Below, piece after piece: positions 1 to 7,654 of a DNA stretch of 64,000 nt. The notes beneath the pieces were generated by a model. It saw nothing but the letters and a program-made list of their open reading frames with translations. It searched no databases and had not been told where the DNA came from. Position 1 is the first letter of the stretch, and every line of letters starts with the position of its first letter. Origin of the DNA: Marimicrobium sp913061115 (GTDB lineage: Bacteria; Pseudomonadota; Gammaproteobacteria; Pseudomonadales; Halieaceae); assembly GCF_047729875.1 (NCBI RefSeq), contig NZ_CP159826.1, positions 1,240,001 to 1,304,000 of the forward strand. Direction: 5' to 3'. A program made the translations under genes and the position numbers.

Positions 1-1005
1 TGTGGTCTTTTAGCGGGACAGACCTTCGATGCCGAACTGACAGGGGACGCCTCGCTCTGCAGTCGCCCCATGGGTCGAGTCATCGACCCTCTTACAATGA
101 TGGGCGCGAGTATTCAGTCCGCCCAGGGCGGCAGACCCCCACTGTCAATTCGCGGAGGGCAAAAACTGCGCAGTATTCACTATGAACTGCCCATGGCTAG
201 CGCTCAGGTCAAATCCTGTGTGTTATTGGCGGGCCTCTACAGTGAAGGCTGTACTTCCGTTGCAGAGCCTGGCCCCTCTCGCGACCACACCGAGCGCATG
301 CTGCGTGGATTTGGTTACCCGGTGCGGTCCGTTAAAGGTGTGATTTCACTGCAAGGAGGTGGCAGTCTCCAGGCTTGCGATATCGATGTGCCTGCAGACA
401 TCTCCTCTGCGGCTTTTTTTCTGGTGGCGGCAAGCATTGCGCCTGATTCAGACCTTATTCTGACCCATGTGGGTATTAACCCTACCCGTATCGGCGTCAT
501 CAATATTCTGCAGTTGATGGGAGCGAATATCACTCTCCAAAATCACAGCGAGGTGGGAGGGGAGCCCGTTGCGGATATTCGCGTGCGATCAGCTGCGCTA
601 AGGGGTATCGAGATACCCTTAGATCAGGTGCCATTGGCGATAGACGAGTTTCCTGTATTGTTTGTTGCCGCAGCTTGCGCAACTGGGCGCACCGTATTAA
701 GGGGTGCTGAAGAGTTGCGGGTCAAGGAAAGCGACCGTATTGCCGCTATGGCAGAGGGTCTTAGTACTCTGGGGATCATCAATGAAGTGCTGGAAGACGG
801 CATCATTATAGAGGGTGGCACCTTCGGCGGTGGTGTGATCAAAACCTACCATGATCACCGTATTGCGATGTCATTTGCCATTGCTGCCCTGCGTGCTGAA
901 GACGAAATTACCGTACTCGATTGCGATCATGTGGCGACGTCGTTCCCTGGCTTCGACTCTCTGGCTCGAAGTCTGGGATTGCAGATACAAGCTGAGGCGA
1001 GTTAG
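1..1005 (+). CDS. aroA: 3-phosphoshikimate 1-carboxyvinyltransferase (EPSP synthase), 3' part
   Basis: Shikimate pathway enzyme joining shikimate-3-phosphate and PEP to make EPSP in the cytoplasm. The reading frame is open from base 1 and has no start in the window, so the 5' part lies outside. Visible family motifs are LTGDASL near the left edge, KSCVLLAGLYSEG, the VKESDRI segment around residue 240 of the visible part, and DHRIAMSFAIA followed by TSFPGF near the end. The stop lies 2 bases before the cmk start, so the two genes are probably co-transcribed, as in many gammaproteobacteria. Some relatives carry an upstream prephenate dehydrogenase domain fused to AroA; that cannot be judged here. 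Confidence 0.95.
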   Translation, partial: CGLLAGQTFDAELTGDASLCSRPMGRVIDPLTMMGASIQSAQGGRPPLSIRGGQKLRSIHYELPMASAQVKSCVLLAGLYSEGCTSVAEPGPSRDHTERMLRGFGYPVRSVKGVISLQGGGSLQACDIDVPADISSAAFFLVAASIAPDSDLILTHVGINPTRIGVINILQLMGANITLQNHSEVGGEPVADIRVRSAALRGIEIPLDQVPLAIDEFPVLFVAAACATGRTVLRGAEELRVKESDRIAAMAEGLSTLGIINEVLEDGIIIEGGTFGGGVIKTYHDHRIAMSFAIAALRAEDEITVLDCDHVATSFPGFDSLARSLGLQIQAEAS

Positions 1006-1007
1006 GC

Positions 1008-1691
1008 ATGGTGACCGTCGTTCCGGTGATTACAGTTGATGGGCCTTCCGGGGCCGGCAAGGGCACTATTAGCCATATGCTTGCAGAGCACCTTGGATGG
1101 CATTTGTTAGACAGTGGCGCACTGTATCGTGTGACGGGGCAGGCTTGCCTGATTGAAGGTGTGAGTTGGGGTGACCATCCGGCTGTTGCTGAAATAGCCA
1201 GGCATCTGGAGGTTTCTTTCTCTACGGCTAAAAATGGCGAAATTCTGGTCGCCTATAGGGGGTTAGATGTCAGCTCAGCTATTCGTACGGAAGAGGGGGG
1301 CCGCGGAGCATCCAAGGTGGCGGCTATTCCCGCAGTGCGTGAGGCCCTGCTGCAGCGTCAGCGGGAGTTGCAGCGATCGCCTGGCCTAGTGGCAGATGGG
1401 CGCGATATGGGCACAGTGGTATTTCACGATGCACCGCTTAAATTCTTCCTGACGGCCAGTGTGTCAGAACGCGCCGCGCGCCGCTATGCTCAGTTGATTG
1501 CAAAGGGGGAAAGTGTTAGTCTGCCGCGCCTTCTAGAGGATATAGAGGAGCGAGATGCGCGTGACAGAAGCCGCGAAGTCTCCCCCCTGGCTCCCGCAGA
1601 AGACGCCATTGTTATCGACAGCAGCGCCTCTCCCATCACAGATGTGTTTGAGCGCGTAATGCACGAGGCGAAAAGCAAGGGTTTTAGCTAG
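1008..1691 (+). CDS. cmk: cytidylate kinase
   Basis: Phosphorylates CMP and dCMP with ATP in pyrimidine salvage. The 227-residue length is normal. The P-loop GPSGAGKGT lies at residues 11-19, the CMP-binding VADGRDMGTVVF stretch at about 127-138, and an R/D-rich lid near SERAARRYAQL. The start ATG is 2 bases after the aroA stop, giving an aroA-cmk operon. rpsA follows after 166 bases, the conserved order in gammaproteobacteria. Confidence 0.96.
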   Translation: MVTVVPVITVDGPSGAGKGTISHMLAEHLGWHLLDSGALYRVTGQACLIEGVSWGDHPAVAEIARHLEVSFSTAKNGEILVAYRGLDVSSAIRTEEGGRGASKVAAIPAVREALLQRQRELQRSPGLVADGRDMGTVVFHDAPLKFFLTASVSERAARRYAQLIAKGESVSLPRLLEDIEERDARDRSREVSPLAPAEDAIVIDSSASPITDVFERVMHEAKSKGFS

Positions 1692-1857
1692 CGGCCTTGG
1701 GCACCTAGAACCTCTTGCGTAAATGGCATTTAACGCTGCTTTGCCCGCGCACTCCAGTTTAGAGTGGGGAATGCAGATTTTATTGGATGACCCGTGTCGA
1801 CTGGAGGCGCGGTAGAGACAGGCAACTGGCTCGATCAATTTAAACAGGTACTGTGTA

Positions 1858-3534
1858 ATGAGCGATTCCTTCGCGGAACTATTTGAAGAAAGTCTAAAAA
1901 CCGTCGATATGAAACCCGGTTCGATTGTCACCGGGGTTATTATTGATATCGATAACGAGTGGGTCACCGTACATGCGGGTTTAAAATCCGAAGGTGTTAT
2001 CTCTCGTGACGAGTTCCTTGATGCCAACGGCAAGTGTAGCCTCAGTATCGGCGACGAAGTACAGGTAGCCCTGGAGGCGGTGGAAGACGGTTTTGGTGAA
2101 ACCAAACTGTCCCGCGAAAAGGCCAAGCGTGCCGAATCCTGGAAAGACCTCGAAGCAGCACACGAAGCCAACGCCGTAGTCGTCGGCATTATCAACGGCA
2201 AGGTCAAAGGCGGTTTTACCGTCGACATCAATACTATTCGGGCTTTCCTGCCGGGTTCTTTGGTGGATGTACGTCCAGTTCGCGAAACTGCGCATCTGGA
2301 AGGAAAGGAGCTGGAATTCAAGGTTATAAAGCTGGATCAGAAGCGTAACAACGTAGTGGTGTCACGCCGCGCTGTTATGGAAGCGGCTAATAGCGTTGAG
2401 CGCGATGCACTGCTGGAGTCTCTGCAGGAAGGTATGTCTGTTAAGGGTATCGTGAAGAACCTGACTGACTACGGTGCATTTGTAGATCTAGGCGGTGTTG
2501 ATGGCTTGCTTCACATTACCGATATGGCGTGGAAGCGTATCAAACACCCCTCCGAAATCGTGGAAGTGGCTCAAGAAATTGATGTCAAGATTCTCAAGTT
2601 TGATCGAGAGCGAAACCGCGTATCACTGGGTCTGAAACAGCTCGGTGAAGATCCATGGTTGGAAATCACAGGACGCTATCCTGAAGGCACTCGTGTGATG
2701 GCTAAAATCACCAACCTCACTGACTACGGCTGTTTTGCAGAGTTGGAAGAGGGTGTTGAAGGGCTGGTGCATGTGTCTGAAATGGACTGGACTAACAAGA
2801 ATGTTCACCCTTCCAAAATTGTCAATTTGGGCGATGAGTTAGAGGTGCTGGTGCTCGATATTGATGAAGAGCGTCGTCGTATTTCTCTGGGCATCAAGCA
2901 GTGTCAGCAAAACCCGTGGGATGCTTTCGCATCACAATATACTAAGGGCGCCAAAATCTCCGGCAATATCAAGTCGATCACTGACTTTGGTATCTTTATC
3001 GGATTGGAAGGCAATATTGACGGCCTGGTGCACTTGTCCGATATCAGTTGGAATGAAACGGGTGAAGAGGCCGTTCGCAACTATAAGAAGGGTGACGAGA
3101 TTGAGACGGTTATCCTGTCAATCGATTCTGAGCGGGAGCGTATTTCCCTTGGCGTCAAGCAGTTGGAAGATGATCCCTTCAGTAACTATGTTGCCGAAAA
3201 TGATCGTGGTGCCATCGTTACTGGAGAAGTTGTCGAAGTCGATGCCAAGTCGGTGACGATCAAGCTGGCGGAAGAAGTTGAAGGTATTCTAAAAGCCGCC
3301 GACATCAGTCGCGAAAAGGTTGAAGATGCCCGCAATTCCTTCAAGGTTGGCGATTCTGTTGAAGCTAAGATCACCTCGGTTGATCGTAAGACACGTGCTC
3401 TTGCCCTGTCCATTAAGGCCAAGGACTTTGACGATGAGAAGGAGGCAGTGAAGTCTCTCAAGGACACTGAGAGTGAGACAGCTTCACCAGGTACAATCGG
3501 TGACCTTATCAAGGCGCAGATGACCGACAAATAG
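1858..3534 (+). CDS. rpsA: 30S ribosomal protein S1
   Basis: Binds mRNA at the ribosome and is needed to initiate on leaders with weak Shine-Dalgarno sequences. The 558-residue length is typical of gammaproteobacterial S1. It shows six successive S1 RNA-binding repeats, recognisable by recurring NLTDYGAFVDL, NLTDYGCFAEL and SITDFGIFIGL-type strands followed by GLVHVS/GLVHLS. A long AT-poor leader of about 165 bases precedes the start and could carry the S1 autoregulatory structure, but no element was identified with confidence. A strong terminator follows 30 bases downstream. Confidence 0.98.
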   Translation: MSDSFAELFEESLKTVDMKPGSIVTGVIIDIDNEWVTVHAGLKSEGVISRDEFLDANGKCSLSIGDEVQVALEAVEDGFGETKLSREKAKRAESWKDLEAAHEANAVVVGIINGKVKGGFTVDINTIRAFLPGSLVDVRPVRETAHLEGKELEFKVIKLDQKRNNVVVSRRAVMEAANSVERDALLESLQEGMSVKGIVKNLTDYGAFVDLGGVDGLLHITDMAWKRIKHPSEIVEVAQEIDVKILKFDRERNRVSLGLKQLGEDPWLEITGRYPEGTRVMAKITNLTDYGCFAELEEGVEGLVHVSEMDWTNKNVHPSKIVNLGDELEVLVLDIDEERRRISLGIKQCQQNPWDAFASQYTKGAKISGNIKSITDFGIFIGLEGNIDGLVHLSDISWNETGEEAVRNYKKGDEIETVILSIDSERERISLGVKQLEDDPFSNYVAENDRGAIVTGEVVEVDAKSVTIKLAEEVEGILKAADISREKVEDARNSFKVGDSVEAKITSVDRKTRALALSIKAKDFDDEKEAVKSLKDTESETASPGTIGDLIKAQMTDK

Positions 3535-3565
3535 CCCCACGACTGAGCCTCGGTTCACTTCCCTA

Positions 3566-3597
3566 AAAGGGCCCATCTTTGATGGGCCCTTTTTTGT
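3566..3597 (+). terminator. rho-independent terminator of rpsA
   Basis: Perfect GC-rich stem AAGGGCCCATC/GATGGGCCCTT with a 2-3 base loop followed by a run of T. It lies just after the rpsA stop. Confidence 0.9.
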
Positions 3598-3738
3598 TGG
3601 GGCCAGATGAGAGAGAGAATGAGGGCCTATTAAATCCACTTTTTCGTTATAAAATAAGGACTTGCGAAAAATTATCGGAGGGTACACAATACCCATTCTT
3701 TGAGCACAACCCATAAGAACACCTCGCTAGGGGGCTGA

Positions 3739-4035
3739 ATGACTAAAAGTGAGCTGATCGAGGCAATCTTGTCCCGACAGAGCCAGTTATCTTCCAAGGA
3801 TGTGGAACTGGCGGTAAAGACCGTTCTGGAACACATGTCGCAAGCGTTGTCTGATGGCGAACGTATTGAAATCCGTGGTTTCGGTAGTTTTTCGCTGCAC
3901 TTTCGCGAGCCTCGTCGCGGCCGCAACCCTAAGACAGGTGATGCTGTTGAGCTCCCTGGTAAGTACGTACCTCATTTCAAGCCGGGCAAGGAACTGCGTG
4001 AGCGGGTGAATATAGGCCTGCAATCCGAGTGTTAG
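3739..4035 (+). CDS. ihfB: integration host factor subunit beta
   Basis: DNA-bending nucleoid protein that pairs with IhfA (encoded in this window at 51.7 kb). The 98 residues match the family. It has an N-terminal MTKSELIEAI helix, the GFGSFSLHFR beta strand and the RNPKTG arm that intercalates in the minor groove, followed by the PHFKPGKELRERVN tail. Its place between rpsA and a LapA-like gene is the conserved gammaproteobacterial order. In Pseudomonas aeruginosa the O-antigen locus begins next to this gene, which agrees with the glycan genes a few kilobases downstream here. Confidence 0.97.
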   Translation: MTKSELIEAILSRQSQLSSKDVELAVKTVLEHMSQALSDGERIEIRGFGSFSLHFREPRRGRNPKTGDAVELPGKYVPHFKPGKELRERVNIGLQSEC

Positions 4036-4128
4036 ACTTGTTCTGCGACAATCAGGCGGTATGATCGAGAGGTCGTACCGTTTTTTTTAGATGTTTTTTA
4101 GATGTTGTTTAGTGATCTGGGTGATTCA

Positions 4129-4437
4129 ATGAAGCCACTGCGCAAACTGTTGACTGTTTTAATTGTACTGGCCATGCTTGTGATCAGCGTGTTATTCGCG
4201 CTGCAAAATGAGGTGCAGGTACCTCTCGATCTCTTGGTCTATAGCTTCGGAGCACAAAGTTTGGCTTTGTGGATTCTGGTTGCATTCGCATTGGGTGGGC
4301 TTCTGGGTATGCTTATCTCGTTTGTGATTCTGCTGCGAACGCGCGCATCGTTGAGATCGGCGAGACGGCAGCTGGAAAAGGCCAAAGTGGAGATCAGCAA
4401 ACTGCAAGATGAAGTCTCTTCGCGATTTGTCTCGTGA
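4129..4437 (+). CDS. LapA-domain small membrane protein (lipopolysaccharide assembly protein A-like)
   Basis: 102-residue inner-membrane protein with two predicted membrane segments (about residues 8-27 and 43-65), separated by the ALQNEVQVPLDLLVY segment typical of the LapA domain (DUF1049), then a basic coiled-coil tail. LapA proteins are linked to control of LPS synthesis in E. coli. The start at 4129 gives MKPLRKLL and a standard N-terminal membrane helix; an upstream in-frame ATG at 4102 is less likely. Its last codon overlaps the pyrF start in a GTGA junction, suggesting translational coupling. Confidence 0.85.
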   Translation: MKPLRKLLTVLIVLAMLVISVLFALQNEVQVPLDLLVYSFGAQSLALWILVAFALGGLLGMLISFVILLRTRASLRSARRQLEKAKVEISKLQDEVSSRFVS

Positions 4438-5132
4438 CAGGACCTGTCATTGTCGCTCTGGATTATTCTCTGGCGTCTACCGCGCTGGATTTAGCACGGC
4501 GCCTCTCGCCAAAGCTGTGTCGGCTAAAAGTCGGTAAGGAGTTGTTCACCAGTAGTGGGCCTGCATTGGTTGAAGAACTGCAGAATCTTGGTTTCGAGGT
4601 ATTTCTGGACCTAAAGTTCCATGACATCCCAAACACTGTGGCCGGCGCGGTTCGGGCGGCGGCGGAATTGGGTGTCTGGATGGTAAACGTACATGCCTCG
4701 GGTGGCCGCAGAATGATGGCTGCCGCAGGTGAGGCGGTCGCAGCCTTTTCCCAGCGCCCTTTGTTGATTGGCGTGACGGTTCTAACCAGTATGTCCGATG
4801 CGGACTTGTTGGAACTGGGTTATAGCGAAACTGCACAAGATCGTGTTTTGCGCATGGCGGGTCTTGCCGCCGAAAGTGGATTGGACGGTGTAGTGTGCTC
4901 GGCGTTGGAGGCGTCGGTAGTGCGCCAGGCGCGAGGAAATGCATTTTGCCTGGTTACCCCGGGTATTCGTATGACCGGCGATGATGGTGCAGATCAGCGT
5001 CGCGTCGTTACACCCTCAGATGCCTTGGCTATGGGGGCCGATTACCTGGTCATTGGCCGATCTATAACAGCGGCGGAGGATCCTTTGGCAGCACTTGAAC
5101 GTGTCCATCATCAGCTGGGTTTTACGCCGTAA
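4434..5132 (+). CDS. pyrF: orotidine 5'-phosphate decarboxylase
   Basis: Last step of de novo UMP synthesis. The 232 residues include the catalytic DLKFHDIPNT block (about residues 59-68) with the Asp-Lys-Asp charge network, and a phosphate-binding GADYLVIGRSI segment near the C-terminus. It starts with GTG and overlaps the end of the LapA-like gene by four bases. The ihfB-lapA-pyrF arrangement is common in gammaproteobacteria. Confidence 0.97.
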   Translation: MTGPVIVALDYSLASTALDLARRLSPKLCRLKVGKELFTSSGPALVEELQNLGFEVFLDLKFHDIPNTVAGAVRAAAELGVWMVNVHASGGRRMMAAAGEAVAAFSQRPLLIGVTVLTSMSDADLLELGYSETAQDRVLRMAGLAAESGLDGVVCSALEASVVRQARGNAFCLVTPGIRMTGDDGADQRRVVTPSDALAMGADYLVIGRSITAAEDPLAALERVHHQLGFTP

Positions 5133-5235
5133 GATCATATGCAGTCTCGTAAGCTCCGCCACTCCCAATAAGTGCTAACATTTTGGTAGTGCGGATGCCT
5201 GCATGGAAGCAGTTTACCTAAATGGAGATTTCATT

Positions 5236-5619
5236 ATGATCAATTCCCTATGGATACAAGCCAATACCCGAGCTGCCATGGCGGCAAGGAATATACGTTG
5301 GACGGATTTCTGGGGCGCAATCGTCGCCTCGTTTCTCATGTTAGTACTGGTCGTTGGGCTATTGACGGGCAGTCCGTCAGTGCTTGCGCAAGAGCAAAGT
5401 TTGAATGTTTCGCCAGCAGTCACCTCGGTCAATATCAATACCGCTGGTGCTCAGGTGCTGGCAGCAAATCTCAAGGGAGTCGGCGAAGCCCGCGCGATGG
5501 AGATTGTACGCTACCGTGAGTCCTATGGTCCCTTTGAATCTGTCGACGAACTCGCAGATGTGAAGGGAATCGGAAAGTCCACGCTCGACATGAACCGCAG
5601 TGTAATAACACTGGAATAA
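5236..5619 (+). CDS. ComEA-like helix-hairpin-helix protein
   Basis: 127-residue protein with one N-terminal membrane or signal segment (about residues 24-50, ending near SVLAQ) followed by a tandem helix-hairpin-helix domain: VNINTAGAQVL, LKGVGEARAMEIVRYRE and VKGIGKSTL. ComEA-type proteins bind incoming DNA in the periplasm during natural transformation. ATG at 5236 is chosen because GGAG lies about 8 bases upstream. It stands alone between pyrF and the glycan genes. DNA uptake capacity would be relevant to cassette acquisition, but that link is inference. Confidence 0.85.
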   Translation: MINSLWIQANTRAAMAARNIRWTDFWGAIVASFLMLVLVVGLLTGSPSVLAQEQSLNVSPAVTSVNINTAGAQVLAANLKGVGEARAMEIVRYRESYGPFESVDELADVKGIGKSTLDMNRSVITLE

Positions 5620-5640
5620 GCCAACCGCATCCGTATTATT

Positions 5641-5660
5641 GGGGGCTATGCCCCCTTCTT
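5641..5660 (+). terminator. probable terminator after the ComEA-like gene
   Basis: Short perfect stem GGGGGC-TAT-GCCCCC followed by TTCTT, 20 bases after the stop codon and 20 bases before the next gene. Confidence 0.6.
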
Positions 5661-5680
5661 CACCATAGTGACCCAATATC

Positions 5681-6622
5681 GTGAAATGCATTGTCAGTGG
5701 TGCCACCGGTTTTATCGGTCGTAAGCTTTGCCAGCAACTCGAAGCTCGAGGCAATGTCGTTATTGCGCTGAGCAGGCGTGGCGATGTGTTGGGTAATGGT
5801 GAGCCGACCTTGGCACTGGACTTTACGGTGAATGACCCTAGTGAGGATTTACTGTGCGGGGTGGATGTATTTTTTCATTTAGCTGGCATTGCTCATCAGC
5901 AGGCGCCAGAGTCAGCGTACGAAGTGTTGAATTATCGTGCAACGGAGCGTCTTGCAAAATTAGCGTCAGCGGCCGGCGTCAGGTGTTTTATATTCCTTAG
6001 CAGTGTAAAGGCGATGGGCTCGCCCGCATCTCTTCACCTGCGTTCAGAAAGTGAGTGTGCTGTACCCAGTGATCCTTATGGGCTATCCAAGTGGCATGCG
6101 GAACGTGCTTTGCAGCAGGCATTTGCGGACGATGAGATGTCTGTGGTGATCTTGCGTCCGGCTTTGGTTTACGGGCCTGATGTCAAAGGCAATTTGCAGG
6201 CATTTTCCCGCGGTATACGTTGGGGTTTGCCGAGGCCTCCAAACCGAGGCGCCCGCTCCATGATCGCAGTGGAGGATTTGGTCGCTTTACTGTGTGTGAT
6301 AGCACAACGCCCACCCGTGGGAGTGCACCTGTGGATAGCGTGCGATGCGCAAAGCTACAGCACGCAGGTCATTTACGACCTGATGCGAAAAGCGAGTGGC
6401 AAGGGCAGGGGTGCTGGTTGGCTTCCGCACTGGGCCTGGTGGCTGGGCGCGCAGGTGCTGGATATGACTTCTGGACAGCAAAGTGGGTCTACCTACGAGA
6501 AGCTGTTTGGCACCGAACTGTATAGCAATGCGGCCGTTTTAGCGGATACCGATTGGAGGCCTCGGGTCACGCTGGAACACGTCATCGAAGACATAATTTC
6601 GCCAAGAGACGCTGACTCGTGA
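5681..6622 (+). CDS. NAD-dependent epimerase/dehydratase (UDP-sugar 4-epimerase type, WbpV/WbpK-like)
   Basis: Short-chain dehydrogenase-fold enzyme acting on a nucleotide sugar. The 313 residues begin with the Rossmann GATGFIGRKLC motif (residues 7-17), carry a serine-containing FLSSVKAM stretch and the catalytic YGLSK (Tyr-x3-Lys) at about 138-142. It starts with GTG and overlaps the next gene by four bases (GTGA). Followed by WbpL-like and WbpM-like genes, it resembles the wbpV/wbpK-wbpL-wbpM end of the Pseudomonas O-antigen locus. That family reduces or epimerises UDP-4-keto sugars to give UDP-FucNAc or UDP-QuiNAc; the exact product here is inferred. Confidence 0.85.
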   Translation: MKCIVSGATGFIGRKLCQQLEARGNVVIALSRRGDVLGNGEPTLALDFTVNDPSEDLLCGVDVFFHLAGIAHQQAPESAYEVLNYRATERLAKLASAAGVRCFIFLSSVKAMGSPASLHLRSESECAVPSDPYGLSKWHAERALQQAFADDEMSVVILRPALVYGPDVKGNLQAFSRGIRWGLPRPPNRGARSMIAVEDLVALLCVIAQRPPVGVHLWIACDAQSYSTQVIYDLMRKASGKGRGAGWLPHWAWWLGAQVLDMTSGQQSGSTYEKLFGTELYSNAAVLADTDWRPRVTLEHVIEDIISPRDADS

Positions 6623-7605
6623 CAGCACTGGTGACTACGTTTCTGCTGTCCGCCTTGTTGTGCGGAGGCTACTTACGGTTTGCCCGAGTGAGACGATTCC
6701 TTGATACTCCTAACGAGCGCAGTTCTCATTCGTATCCGACGCCTCATGGTGGAGGAACTGCTGTATTGCTGGCGTTCATCGCCGGCCTGTTACTGGCAGC
6801 GCAGCGCTACAACAGCTGGGACGAATCATTTGTTGTGCTGGCTGTCGCTGCACTGTTGCTGATGATTGTGGGCGTCATTGACGATCTGCGAGGCTTGTCC
6901 GTGCGAGTGCGCATGGCCTTGTACAGTCTGGTGTGTCTGTGGGTAGCGGACACCCTGCTACAGTCAATATTTATCGACAGTGGCGCAAGTCGAGTAGTGG
7001 TGGGGCTGTTAGTGGCTCTCGTGATGCTCTGGTCGCTCAATTTATACAATTTTATGGATGGCATTGACGGTATCGCCGCACTGCAAACAGTACTGGCCTG
7101 TTGTTTTGGCGCATGGCTCTCCTTAAAATCTGGGCCTAGTGATAGCTATGCCATGCTCTGTCTATTGCTGGCCGCCGCGCACGCTGGTTTTCTCATTTGG
7201 AATTGTCCCCCCGCGCGATTATTTATGGGAGATGCCGGCAGCGTCCCCACGGGATTTTTAGTGGCGGCGATAGCGCTTCTTGGGGCACTGCAGGGCCACC
7301 TGAACCCTTTTTGTTGGGCGATACTGTTAGCTGTGTTTATTACTGATGCGAGTTGGACACTAGTGTGGCGCCTGTCTACTGGACAAGCTTTCACGCAACC
7401 TCATCGGCTACATGCGTATCAACGATTGAGTCGATATTGGGATTCGCACCTCAGTGTCGACATGCTACTGCTGGCGATAAACGTGATGTGGTTATTCCCG
7501 TTAGCATGGGCGGTGCAAGCGTGGCCGAGTTATAGCATTATTTTAGTAATTTTGGCATATTTTCCTTTGCTCTGTGGCATGGCGAAGGTCGGCAGATTAG
7601 CGTAA
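6619..7605 (+). CDS. undecaprenyl-phosphate sugar-phosphate transferase (WbpL/WecA family)
   Basis: Polytopic inner-membrane enzyme (about 10 membrane segments over 328 residues) that starts glycan assembly by moving a HexNAc-1-phosphate onto undecaprenyl phosphate. Family motifs are visible: PTPHGGG near residue 42, GVIDDLRG (DDxxD-type) near 85, NLYNFMDGIDG near 143 and FMGDAGS near 205. GTG start overlaps the preceding epimerase gene. Its sugar substrate is presumably made by the flanking epimerase and WbpM-like enzyme. Confidence 0.92.
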   Translation: MTALVTTFLLSALLCGGYLRFARVRRFLDTPNERSSHSYPTPHGGGTAVLLAFIAGLLLAAQRYNSWDESFVVLAVAALLLMIVGVIDDLRGLSVRVRMALYSLVCLWVADTLLQSIFIDSGASRVVVGLLVALVMLWSLNLYNFMDGIDGIAALQTVLACCFGAWLSLKSGPSDSYAMLCLLLAAAHAGFLIWNCPPARLFMGDAGSVPTGFLVAAIALLGALQGHLNPFCWAILLAVFITDASWTLVWRLSTGQAFTQPHRLHAYQRLSRYWDSHLSVDMLLLAINVMWLFPLAWAVQAWPSYSIILVILAYFPLLCGMAKVGRLA

Positions 7606-7654
7606 GGTCAAAGGTCGTTAAAGTGTTCAAAATACGGTGAGGTAAACCTTCACC

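Noticed and set aside
1533..2321. Long minus-strand open frame across cmk and rpsA
   Set aside because: It lies antisense to two certain genes, has no family resemblance and low-complexity serine-rich composition.
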